Below are positions 17,393 through 25,803 of a DNA stretch of 36,147 bases, piece by piece; the stretch's first letter is position 1, and each line of letters begins with the position of its first letter. Position numbers and translations under genes: made by a program. The notes under the pieces were generated by a model. That model searched no databases, had not been told where the DNA came from, and was given only the letters and a program-made list of their open reading frames with translations. This DNA comes from an uncultured Photobacterium sp. GTDB taxonomy: Bacteria; Pseudomonadota; Gammaproteobacteria; Enterobacterales; Vibrionaceae. Where the stretch lies: NCBI RefSeq assembly GCF_947039875.1, contig NZ_CAMRAN010000042.1, positions 1 through 36,147 of the forward strand, written 5' to 3'.

Positions 17393-17423
17393 TTGACCTA
17401 AAACTGTAATCATCGCATATAAT
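17393..17423 (+). promoter_or_regulatory. Promoter of the copper locus with 19-bp spacer
   Basis: TTGACC and TATAAT are separated by 19 bp, the overlong spacing typical of promoters activated by MerR-family metal sensors such as CueR. No clear CueR dyad is visible in the spacer, so regulator identity is open. The transcript start would be about 20-25 nt before the first gene's ribosome-binding site. Confidence 0.55.
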
Positions 17424-17452
17424 AATAACTTAACGTTAATTAAAGGCTCAAG

Positions 17453-17845
17453 ATGTACAGTAAACGTCTTCGCACAATTTGGATTACAAGCTTTACGCTT
17501 ATAGCACTATTGCTATCAAGTGTTGCTTCCAGTGCGCCTTTAATGTCGATAAAAATGCTCAGCATGAATAATTCAATAACGGTAATGTCATCAACGATGG
17601 ATTACTGTGATGATGAATCAATGGTCGATCATCAACACCACCAAGCACAACAATCGGCAGCACATTGCGATAAAATGGGTGGCGTTGATAATTGTTGCTC
17701 TATGGCATGTTTAAGTAATATCGCTTTTCTCCCGAGCCAATTTGAAAACTTATTCCAGCCATCAAATCTGACGCTCATCGCGATAGAAAAAACACCCCAA
17801 CTAAATACTACCACGCCAACATTATATCGCCCTCCAATAGCATAA
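17453..17845 (+). CDS. Small exported Cys/His/Met-rich protein at head of copper locus
   Basis: 130 residues with an N-terminal signal-like segment (KRLRTIWITSFTLIALLLSSVASSA, shown here only as residues 5-28 approximately). The mature part is rich in soft-metal ligands: Met-rich residues 31-49, then C52, H60, H62, H63, H71, C72, C81, C82 and C86. It resembles in character the small DUF2946/CopL-like proteins found before copper resistance genes, but I cannot assign it with certainty. AAAGG lies 6 nt before the ATG, and a 19-bp-spacer promoter lies upstream. Position and composition suggest periplasmic copper or silver binding or sensing. A 223-nt gap with a hairpin separates it from the efflux genes. 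Confidence 0.75.
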   Translation: MYSKRLRTIWITSFTLIALLLSSVASSAPLMSIKMLSMNNSITVMSSTMDYCDDESMVDHQHHQAQQSAAHCDKMGGVDNCCSMACLSNIAFLPSQFENLFQPSNLTLIAIEKTPQLNTTTPTLYRPPIA

Positions 17846-17851
17846 ATCCGT

Positions 17852-17898
17852 TTAATCTATTTTTGCTCACGACATCATTATTGTTCGTGATAGATTAA
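17852..17898 (+). other. Long hairpin between small metal-rich gene and cusC-like gene
   Basis: Outer stem TTAATCTAT/ATAGATTAA (9 bp) and inner stem CACGA/TCGTG (5 bp) with a 7-nt bulge on the 5' side and a 12-nt loop. It begins 6 nt after the small gene's stop. No T tract, so probably an RNA processing or attenuation element. Confidence 0.5.
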
Positions 17899-18068
17899 TT
17901 GCATCTTATGATCTGTGTTTCATTATTTTGCAGCAGATCTAAGATCACCATAAGCCTTATTTAATTCAATGACTGTTCTAGGCCGTTATTACTTAACTAA
18001 CTGCGTAATAATAATTAGATCATCACTAATATTGTTTTATATTCGCTTATGGAAGACTGGATTACGTT

Positions 18069-19451
18069 ATGAACGTTACAACCTCTATGCTAGTTCTGGC
18101 TATCAGTGCTAGCGCGATAACACCTGCAACCCTGTTTGCGTCACCATCAACAACTGCAGCGACAAAAACACAGCAATCGCAACAATTGACACAACTGATC
18201 ACTAAAGCGATTAAAAACGATGCCAATATGGCGCAAATTAGTGCTCAGCAACATGCAATGCAGGAAACCAGCTTAGGTACCAACAGCTTACCTGATCCCA
18301 AGTTAAAACTGGGTATCGGTGGTTTACCTACGGATAGTTTTTCTCTAAACACGGATCCAATGACCACATTATCAATTGGTTTAATGCAGCAATTTGACCG
18401 TGGTAACACCCTTGATTTACAGCAACAAAAAGGCGAGATTCAAGCGCAAGCTATTGGTACACAACAAGCGGTTCGTGAACTTGATATTACCAATAAAATG
18501 ACCCAATTATGGTTAGAATTAGGCTATCAACAATCTGTTTATCGTACCTTACAACGTAACCACCGCCTTATAACGGAATTAGCCAATTTCACCAAGACTA
18601 ACTACGCTATCGGTAGCGGTGAAGTACAAGATTTACTGCAAGTTCAACTTCAAGTCGTCAAGATAGAAGACAAGTTACAAACAAACCTACAAACACAACA
18701 TCGTATCATGGCACAACTGTCTGAATGGCTGGGCGCGGATTGGCTTACAACGCAAACCATAGTTCAAGCATCAAACCAGTTATCTTGGCAACGTCTTAAC
18801 CAATTAATGCCGCGTTTAACCGCCACTAACCAACATTATTCATTACTGAAACAACATCCAATGGTGCTTATTGCCAATAGTGCTATTTCAGCTAATGAAA
18901 CCCAAGTCGCCATTAGTCAACAAGCCTATAAACCTCAATTTGGTATTGAAGTTATGTATGCCTCTCGCCAAGCCAATGGTATGTCAGGCAAACCAGCCTC
19001 TGATCTAGTGAGTGCCTATCTCACCATGGATTTACCGCTATTTACTGATAACCGCCAAGATCACCATTATGCGGCTGCGCAATATCAAGTGGGAGCGGCA
19101 AAATCACAACGTGATCTATTGCTCAATCAAATGAACGCCAAGGTAAATGCCTTACTGGTTGAACGTGATAATTTAAGCCAGCGCTTATCGCGTTATACAA
19201 CCACCCTACTTACTCAAGCCAAAGCACGTACGCAAGCTGTTGAGCGTGGTTATCAAAATAATACGGCACAATTTAATAATGTAATCACAGCAGCCACTGA
19301 TGAACTCGCTTTAGTCATTGAACAAGCACGGGTTATTACCGACTTAAACATTACTAACAGCAATTTAGCCTCATTAGTCAATGGTTTTGATGTTCAACCA
19401 CACTCGTTACAGCTTCAGCACTCAACAACCATCAATAATAACAATCAATAA
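18069..19451 (+). CDS. TolC-family outer-membrane channel of Cu/Ag efflux (CusC-like)
   Basis: Outer-membrane/periplasmic duct for the RND pump encoded downstream. 460 residues with an Ala/Ser-rich N-terminal signal peptide (about residues 1-25) and long Gln-rich helical stretches typical of the TolC coiled-coil barrel, in two halves. Unlike E. coli CusC there is no lipobox cysteine after the signal, so it is not expected to be a lipoprotein. The following adaptor gene starts 12 nt later. CusC/CzcC-type by context; sequence alone does not fix the metal. Confidence 0.85.
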   Translation: MNVTTSMLVLAISASAITPATLFASPSTTAATKTQQSQQLTQLITKAIKNDANMAQISAQQHAMQETSLGTNSLPDPKLKLGIGGLPTDSFSLNTDPMTTLSIGLMQQFDRGNTLDLQQQKGEIQAQAIGTQQAVRELDITNKMTQLWLELGYQQSVYRTLQRNHRLITELANFTKTNYAIGSGEVQDLLQVQLQVVKIEDKLQTNLQTQHRIMAQLSEWLGADWLTTQTIVQASNQLSWQRLNQLMPRLTATNQHYSLLKQHPMVLIANSAISANETQVAISQQAYKPQFGIEVMYASRQANGMSGKPASDLVSAYLTMDLPLFTDNRQDHHYAAAQYQVGAAKSQRDLLLNQMNAKVNALLVERDNLSQRLSRYTTTLLTQAKARTQAVERGYQNNTAQFNNVITAATDELALVIEQARVITDLNITNSNLASLVNGFDVQPHSLQLQHSTTINNNNQ

Positions 19452-19463
19452 GTAGGTAATATC

Positions 19464-21182
19464 ATGACGTCACAAAATACCGTTAAAATTGCGGCTGTTG
19501 CCTTACTTATTGGTACAGCTATTGGAGTTAGTGCTACATATTATATGTCACATCATTCTGTATCGATGGACTCAAAAGCGACCACTTCAAACAGTGAACC
19601 CTTGTATTGGGTTGCTCCAATGGATCCCAATTACCAACGTGATAAACCGGGTAAATCACCAATGGGGATGGATCTCATTCCTGTTTATGCAGAAAAAGAT
19701 GCTGCAAAAGAAAATGTTGCCGGTACGGTTATTATTGATGCTGCGGTTGAAAATAACTTAGGCGTAAAAACTGCGGCTGTTATTAAGCAAAAACTAACAC
19801 CTAAGATCGACACTATTGGTTACGTTGATTTTGATGAAAGTCAGCTCTGGCAAACCAATATTCGAGTCAGTGGTTGGGTTCAAAAATTATACGTCAATGC
19901 TGTTGGTGAACAGGTACATAAAGGCGATGTGTTATTTACCCTTTATTCGCCTGAATTAGTTAAATCTCAGCAAGAATTACTTAATGCTTATCGCACAGGC
20001 CGTAGTGGTTTAATGCAAGGTGCCCGTGATCGTTTAGCCGCTCTTGGCGTCGACAAACAACAAATTAAACACATTATCAAAACGGGGAAAGCGACGAAGA
20101 CCATTGAAGTCAAAGCTATCGCTGATGGTGTTATTGCAAGCTTAAATATTCGTGAAGGGGGCTATTTATCACCCGCACAAGCCGCTATTAGTGCAGGGCC
20201 TCTTAATGAAGTCTGGGTCAATGCTGAAATATTTGAGCGCCAAGCACATTGGATAACCACAGGCAGCAAAGCAAACATGACACTAGACGCTATTCCCGGC
20301 CAACAATGGCAAGGGAAAGTTGATTATGTTTACCCTATTTTAGATCCAAAAACGCGTACATTACGGATGCGGTTAAAGTTTGCTAATCATAATAAGCAAT
20401 TAAAACCCAATATGTTCGCCAATATCACCCTCACCCCAAAAACAGAAACTGCTGTTCTCACTATTCCGACTCAAGCCGTGATTCGATCAGGTAATATGAC
20501 CCGCGTTGTACTCGCTGAAGGTAATGGAAAATACCGATCAGTAAAGATCCGTATTGGTCGTGAAGCTGATAATCTCGTGGAAGTTATCACAGGATTAACC
20601 ACGGCTGATCGTATTGTCACCTCTGCACAATTTATGCTTGATTCCGAATCCAGTAAAAGTGCCGATCTCTCACGTATTAATGGTGTCGACAGTGTCGATA
20701 AAGCCACCACCGTCACTTGGGCTCAAGGAGAGATCACTGCGATCAATGCTGATCAAACAATATTAACCATCAACCACCAGCCAGTCAGTGCTTGGAATTG
20801 GCCTGCGATGACAATGGATTTTAATATTGATAAAAATATAAAAATTAAAGACTTAGTCGTTGGTCAACAGATTAAATTTGAGCTACAAAAAACAGCCGAT
20901 AATCAATATAACATCATTGATTATAAAAAGCAGAAGCACGATATTGCCAATAAAGTGTGGGTAAACGGTGAGATTTCAATGTTAATGGCCGCATTTAATA
21001 TGATCACGGTTAACCACCAAGCAGTACCTGAATGGAAATGGCCTGCGGGTGAAATGAATTTTACTGTCGACGATAGTATTGCATTAACCGATCTTAAACA
21101 GGGGCAATCAATTCGATTCAAGCTGGTTAAGAATGGCAGTGATTATACTCTGCAAGATATTAAACCAATGGAGAATAAATAA
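19464..21182 (+). CDS. cusB: CusB-like membrane fusion protein with two C-terminal CusF-like domains
   Basis: Periplasmic adaptor linking pump and channel. 572 residues: N-terminal TM/signal anchor (about 8-28); a heavy-metal-binding segment at 48-75 (YWVAPMDPNYQRDKPGKSPM) with M53, M67 and M69 in place of cysteines; the barrel-sandwich/hairpin core; then two CusF-like domains. Domain 1 (about 412-485) has all Cu/Ag ligands with CusF spacing: H438, W446, M449, M451. Domain 2 (about 492-570) keeps H518, W526 and M531, but the first Met position is G529. CusF is a separate chaperone in E. coli; here it is fused twice. The stop overlaps the pump start by 1 nt (TAATG). Confidence 0.92.
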   Translation: MTSQNTVKIAAVALLIGTAIGVSATYYMSHHSVSMDSKATTSNSEPLYWVAPMDPNYQRDKPGKSPMGMDLIPVYAEKDAAKENVAGTVIIDAAVENNLGVKTAAVIKQKLTPKIDTIGYVDFDESQLWQTNIRVSGWVQKLYVNAVGEQVHKGDVLFTLYSPELVKSQQELLNAYRTGRSGLMQGARDRLAALGVDKQQIKHIIKTGKATKTIEVKAIADGVIASLNIREGGYLSPAQAAISAGPLNEVWVNAEIFERQAHWITTGSKANMTLDAIPGQQWQGKVDYVYPILDPKTRTLRMRLKFANHNKQLKPNMFANITLTPKTETAVLTIPTQAVIRSGNMTRVVLAEGNGKYRSVKIRIGREADNLVEVITGLTTADRIVTSAQFMLDSESSKSADLSRINGVDSVDKATTVTWAQGEITAINADQTILTINHQPVSAWNWPAMTMDFNIDKNIKIKDLVVGQQIKFELQKTADNQYNIIDYKKQKHDIANKVWVNGEISMLMAAFNMITVNHQAVPEWKWPAGEMNFTVDDSIALTDLKQGQSIRFKLVKNGSDYTLQDIKPMENK

Positions 21183-24100
21183 TGATCCCTGCTATTATTC
21201 GTTGGTCAATCAATAACCGTTTATTGGTATTAATTGCGGCCTTATTTTTAACCATTGCTGGCTTATACAGCGTTAAAAATACCCCCGTAGATGCCCTGCC
21301 AGATCTGTCTGATGTTCAAGTCATCATTAAAACCAGCTATCCCGGCCAAGCACCACAAGTGGTTGAAGATCAAGTCACTTACCCATTAACAACAGCCATG
21401 TTAGCCGTACCGGGCGCTGAAACGGTCCGTGGTTATTCTTTCTTTGGCGATTCCTATGTCTATATTATCTTTAATGATAAGACTGACATGTATTGGGCTC
21501 GCTCTCGTGTACTTGAATATTTAAGCCAAGTTGCACCTAAGTTACCCGCCAATGCAAAACCAACCTTAGGACCAGATGCGACTGGAGTTGGCTGGATTTA
21601 TAGTTATGTATTACAAGATAAAACAGGTAAGCATGATTTAGCCGAATTACGTAGTTTACAAGATTGGTTTCTAAAGTATGAACTTCAAACTGTTGCAGGT
21701 GTTTCTGAAGTTGCAACCGTTGGTGGCATGGTCAAACAATACCAAGTTCAAATCGATCCTTCCAAACTACGGGCCTATAACCTCACATTACAGCAAGTGA
21801 ATATGGCGATTCAAAACGGTAACCAAGAAACAGGTGCTTCCGTTATTGAAATGGCTGAAGCTGAACATATGGTACGTACTACAGGTTATTTGACCAATAT
21901 CGAGGACATAAAATCACTGCCATTAAAGGTGACCGAAAATGGTACGCCGCTGTTACTCGGGGATATTGCAGATATTAACCTTGGTCCGCAAATGCGCCGG
22001 GGCATTTCTGAATTTAATGGTGAAGGTGAAGCCGTCGGTGGCGTTATTGTGATGCGCTTTGGCGAAAATGCCAGTGAAGTCATCGCCAACATCAAGACTA
22101 AACTGGCACAGTTACAACAAGGCTTACCAGCAGGTGTTGAGATTGTAGCCACCTATGATCGTTCAACATTAATTGACCATGCGGTGAAGAATCTATGGCA
22201 AAAACTCGCTGAAGAATTCCTTGTGGTTGCCATCGTCTGTGCGCTATTTCTATTCCACATTCGTTCTTCATTAGTGATCGCGATTAGCTTACCAATTGGT
22301 ATTTTATCTGCTTTTATCATCATGCATTGGCAAGGTATTAATGCCAATATCATGTCATTAGGCGGTATCGCAATCGCTATTGGTGCAATGGTCGATGGTG
22401 CAATTGTAATGATAGAAAACGTGCATAAACACATTGAACGAACTCCCCTCACCGATGAAAACCGTTGGCAAGTGATAGGTAAAGCGGCAGAAGAAGTCGG
22501 TACGCCCCTGTTCTTCTCATTGCTGATCATTACCTTAAGTTTTGTGCCCGTGTTCGCGCTCGAAGGACAAGAAGGTAAGATGTTCTCGCCATTAGCATCA
22601 ACTAAAACCTACGCTATGGCGGCAGCGGCAGGCTTAGCGATTACTCTAGTTCCCGTATTAATGGGCTATTTTGTTCGCGGTAAAATTTTACCTGAACATA
22701 AAAATCCCGTGAACCGTGCTGTAATTGCACTTTACCGTCCATTATTGAATGTAAGTCTTAAGTTTCCAAAAACAATCATCGTTATTGCGCTGTGTTTAAT
22801 GGCTTCTTCGTACTACCCATTAACAAAACTGGGCAGTGAATTCATTCCACCGTTAGACGAAGGTGATTTGATGTATATGCCAACCACCTATCCGGGGATC
22901 TCTATCGGTAAGGCTCGTCAGTTATTACAACAAACCAATAAATTGATTAAAACAGTCCCAGAAGTCGCTACGGTTTGGGGTAAAGTGGGTCGAGCAGATA
23001 CAGCAACCGATCCTGCACCATTAACCATGATAGAAACAGTGATCCAATTTAAGCCACGAGATCAATGGCGAGCAGGGGTTACCACTGAGTCTTTACGCAA
23101 ACAATTAGATCAATTGATCCAATTTCCTGGTTTAACTAACGCATGGGTAATGCCGATCAAAACCCGTATTGATATGTTAGCGACAGGTATCAAAACACCT
23201 ATTGGGATCAAAATCGCAGGCCCAGACCTAAAAGTTATCGAAAAGATCGGTGCAGAACTTGAGCCTATTTTAAATAATATCAAAGGTACTACCTCGGTTT
23301 ATGCCGAGCGCGTTGCAGGAGGCCGCTATATCACGGTTGATATTAATCGCCGCCAAGCAGCACGGTATGGATTAGCTATTAAAGATATTCAACAGATAGT
23401 TTCGACCGCTGTTGGTGGAATGAACGTGGGTGAAACCATTGAAGGCTTAGAACGTTATCCTATTAATGTACGTTACCCACAATCTTACCGTGATTCAGCG
23501 GTTAAATTGCAAAATCTGCCGTTAATTACCCCCAATGGTGCCCGTATCGCATTGGCTGATGTTGCGGATATTCGTTACGAAGATGGACCACCAATGATCA
23601 AAACTGAAAATGCACGTCCAAATGGATGGGTTTTTGTCGATATTGATCAACGAGATTTAGGTTCTTACGTTACCGAAGCACAACAAGTAGTTACGAAACA
23701 ATTAAAACTGCCCGCAGGTTATTCATTGGCATGGTCAGGACAATATGAATATATGGAACGCGCAAAAGCCCGTTTGAGTATTGTTACCCCAATTACTCTT
23801 GCCATTATTATGCTGCTGCTTTATTTCAGTTTCCGCCGCGTACAAGAGGTCTTCATTATTATGGCAACCCTGCCATTAGCGATGGTGGGAGGTTTATGGT
23901 TGATGCTCATACTTGGGTTTAATTTTTCAATTGCCGTTGGCGTGGGCTTTATTGCGCTCTCCGGTGTCGCGGTTGAAATTGGCGTGATTATGTTGGTGTA
24001 CTTAAATCAGTCATGGGCCTTTAAAAAACAAGATGCTCAAGAACAACAACGTCCATTAACAGCGGATGATTTACAACAAGCGATCAGTGACGGTGCAGGG

Positions 24101-24337
24101 TTACGTGTTCGTCCTGTAATGATGACCGTACTGACCGTTATCATTGGTTTAATTCCAATAATGTATGGTTCAGGTACGGGCTCTGAAGTCATGCAACGTA
24201 TTGCCGCACCAATGATTGGCGGAATGGCATCTGCACTGTTACTGACGTTATTAGTATTACCAGCCACCTTCAAGCTTTGGAAAAGCCGTGAACTTAGCAC
24301 AACTGTAATTAATTCATCTTCAATCACAAAGGAATGA
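21182..24337 (+). CDS. cusA: Heavy-metal efflux RND pump (CusA-like)
   Basis: Inner-membrane proton-driven pump exporting Cu(I)/Ag(I) from periplasm or cytoplasm through the CusBC channel. 1051 residues, with the HME-RND start (NTPVDALPDLSDVQVIIKTS) and the TM4 proton-relay motif GAMVDGAIVMIEN with D405 at the same number as E. coli CusA. Met-containing segments in the porter domain (WVMPIKTRIDMLATGIKTP near residue 655) fit a monovalent-metal pump rather than a Czc-type divalent one. The duplicated RND layout of two 6-TM halves is visible. The start overlaps the adaptor stop; a cupredoxin gene follows after 3 nt. Confidence 0.94.
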   Translation: MIPAIIRWSINNRLLVLIAALFLTIAGLYSVKNTPVDALPDLSDVQVIIKTSYPGQAPQVVEDQVTYPLTTAMLAVPGAETVRGYSFFGDSYVYIIFNDKTDMYWARSRVLEYLSQVAPKLPANAKPTLGPDATGVGWIYSYVLQDKTGKHDLAELRSLQDWFLKYELQTVAGVSEVATVGGMVKQYQVQIDPSKLRAYNLTLQQVNMAIQNGNQETGASVIEMAEAEHMVRTTGYLTNIEDIKSLPLKVTENGTPLLLGDIADINLGPQMRRGISEFNGEGEAVGGVIVMRFGENASEVIANIKTKLAQLQQGLPAGVEIVATYDRSTLIDHAVKNLWQKLAEEFLVVAIVCALFLFHIRSSLVIAISLPIGILSAFIIMHWQGINANIMSLGGIAIAIGAMVDGAIVMIENVHKHIERTPLTDENRWQVIGKAAEEVGTPLFFSLLIITLSFVPVFALEGQEGKMFSPLASTKTYAMAAAAGLAITLVPVLMGYFVRGKILPEHKNPVNRAVIALYRPLLNVSLKFPKTIIVIALCLMASSYYPLTKLGSEFIPPLDEGDLMYMPTTYPGISIGKARQLLQQTNKLIKTVPEVATVWGKVGRADTATDPAPLTMIETVIQFKPRDQWRAGVTTESLRKQLDQLIQFPGLTNAWVMPIKTRIDMLATGIKTPIGIKIAGPDLKVIEKIGAELEPILNNIKGTTSVYAERVAGGRYITVDINRRQAARYGLAIKDIQQIVSTAVGGMNVGETIEGLERYPINVRYPQSYRDSAVKLQNLPLITPNGARIALADVADIRYEDGPPMIKTENARPNGWVFVDIDQRDLGSYVTEAQQVVTKQLKLPAGYSLAWSGQYEYMERAKARLSIVTPITLAIIMLLLYFSFRRVQEVFIIMATLPLAMVGGLWLMLILGFNFSIAVGVGFIALSGVAVEIGVIMLVYLNQSWAFKKQDAQEQQRPLTADDLQQAISDGAGLRVRPVMMTVLTVIIGLIPIMYGSGTGSEVMQRIAAPMIGGMASALLLTLLVLPATFKLWKSRELSTTVINSSSITKE

Positions 24338-24340
24338 GTT

Positions 24341-24847
24341 ATGAAAAAAACACTGCTTACTTTAATATTAGCTTTTACAACGCCAACGACTATGGCAGCT
24401 ATGGATCACTCAACCATGGATCATAGTAAAATGGACCATCAGATGATGAATATGAAAAATATGTCTGATGTAGGTATGCCCGCTACAGGTTCAAAGCCCG
24501 ATAAAGTGGCATACGTCATTCTCTCGGATGATATGAAAATCACCTTCAAACAGCCTGTCGATATCAAACCTAACGACGTAGTACAATTTGTGGTTATGAA
24601 TACAGGGAAAATGGATCATAATTTCACTATTGGCTCAGCCAAAGAACAAGTAAAACATCGAAAAATGATGGTTAAAATGGATCACCGTGATCATGAACAT
24701 AATCACGATGATGGCAGCAGCATCACCGTTGCACCAGGCAAAGCGAAACACATTTTATGGCATTTCCACGGTGATAAAAATGTTGAACTTTCTTGCAATA
24801 TGCCGGGGCACCCTGAAGCTGGAATGACGAAAGCAATTACGTTGTAA
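24341..24847 (+). CDS. Periplasmic CopI-like cupredoxin, His/Met-rich
   Basis: Small blue-copper-type protein, likely a periplasmic copper resistance factor. 168 residues: signal peptide of about 19 residues (MKKTLLTLILAFTTPTTMA), a Met/His-rich segment with repeated MDHS/MDHQ units at about 20-40, then a cupredoxin fold with a complete type 1 copper site: H93 (KMDHNF), C152, H157 and M162 (ELSCNMPGHPEAGM). A second His-rich loop (HRDHEHNHDD) lies near residue 118. AAGGA is 8 nt before the ATG. It closes the copper operon, 3 nt after the pump gene; the name CopI is by resemblance. Confidence 0.88.
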   Translation: MKKTLLTLILAFTTPTTMAAMDHSTMDHSKMDHQMMNMKNMSDVGMPATGSKPDKVAYVILSDDMKITFKQPVDIKPNDVVQFVVMNTGKMDHNFTIGSAKEQVKHRKMMVKMDHRDHEHNHDDGSSITVAPGKAKHILWHFHGDKNVELSCNMPGHPEAGMTKAITL

Positions 24848-24872
24848 CGAAGAAGATAATCACAGCCAATAA

Positions 24873-24900
24873 AAAAGCAGCTTCAATAGAAGCTGCTTTT
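24873..24900. terminator. Bidirectional terminator, copper operon and yehS
   Basis: AAAAGCAGCTTC and GAAGCTGCTTTT (12 bp) around loop AATA. Symmetrical; serves the cupredoxin gene on the plus strand and the DUF1456 gene on the minus strand. Confidence 0.92.
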
Positions 24901-24924
24901 AATATTTATTTACAACGAAGACAA

Positions 24925-25416
24925 TTACTTCTCGTCAGTCGTTTCTTCTAATGATTCAACACCACGAAGATTGATCTGTAGTGCTTGTAAAAAGTTACGC
25001 AATACTTGATCTTTACACTCACGGTAGTGTTTATGATCCACTTTACGGAAAAAAGCACTTAATTCATGCTTGCTTAAACGAAAATCAACTAACTTCAATA
25101 AATCAAGCACTTCTTCTGCTTTTAGATTTAGTGCAATTTGTAATTTTTTAAAAATAATATTATTTGTGATTTTCTGCTCTGGTGCAGGCTGAACGCCTTC
25201 TTTTTTGCCGCGCTTTTGATTAATAAAACCATTTAAGAAAGTAGCAACTTGTTCATCAGAACAACTTTTATAACCTTCAGCATCGTCAGCTTTTAACCAG
25301 CTGCAAACTTGCTCACGCGTTACTTCACAATCAGCAGCAGCAAAAATAGCGATCATCTCGCTATCATTTAAATCAAAAGTATAGCGAACACGGCGCAAAA
25401 CATCGTTATTAGTCAC
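24925..25416 (-). CDS. yehS: DUF1456 family protein (YehS-like), GTG start
   Basis: Cytoplasmic protein of unknown function. 163 residues; two DUF1456 repeats, one near the N-terminus (VLRRVRYTFDLNDSEMIAIF) and one near residue 78 (NNIIFKKLQIALNLKAEEVLD), matching E. coli YehS (about 156 residues) throughout. The start is GTG at 25416, aligned with the YehS N-terminus; the next Met is residue 21. TTGGAT lies about 8 nt upstream. Monocistronic, converging on the copper operon at a shared terminator. Confidence 0.9.
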   Translation of the reverse strand: MTNNDVLRRVRYTFDLNDSEMIAIFAAADCEVTREQVCSWLKADDAEGYKSCSDEQVATFLNGFINQKRGKKEGVQPAPEQKITNNIIFKKLQIALNLKAEEVLDLLKLVDFRLSKHELSAFFRKVDHKHYRECKDQVLRNFLQALQINLRGVESLEETTDEK

Positions 25417-25803
25417 AATTTATCCAATTTAGTATGCTGTGGTTGTAATAATCACAGCGAAATTATTAGCGCAGAATAACAGATAATTCATTGCTATTCA
25501 CCCGTATCTAGTGGCTTTTGTATATTAAGAGTAGCAATTAATACTTTATTGAGAGGTGTTTTCTCTGCTATTGGTTGAGTCCTTTTCGCTCTATTTTATA
25601 AATCACACCATCTTTGCGTATACTTGATCCTGACCAATACCACCCATAGATAAAATATCACCATGCTATCATTATATTTAATGATATAAAAAATAAGAAT
25701 AAATCATATATAGACCTGATATAAATAAGCAATTTCTACCATTATCAACCATAATTAATATTAAACTTATTAATTCCGTTTACTTCGGTATGGCAGATAA
25801 ATA
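25417..25803. other. Divergent spacer between yehS and MltF-like gene
   Basis: 387 AT-rich bases. The only structure seen is GCTGTG/CACAGC (25436-25458, 11-nt loop) next to the yehS start. I found no small gene, RNA or known operator. Confidence 0.4.

Noticed and set aside
17393..17423. Definite CueR operator
   Set aside because: The 19-bp spacing fits, but the inverted ACCTTCC-type arms are absent, so only the promoter is claimed.
22153..22530. 125-codon antisense frame inside cusA
   Set aside because: Opposite the conserved TM segments of the pump; hydrophilic/hydrophobic pattern only mirrors the sense strand.
25436..25458. CRP site before yehS
   Set aside because: The TGTG and CACA halves are separated by the wrong distance for CRP.
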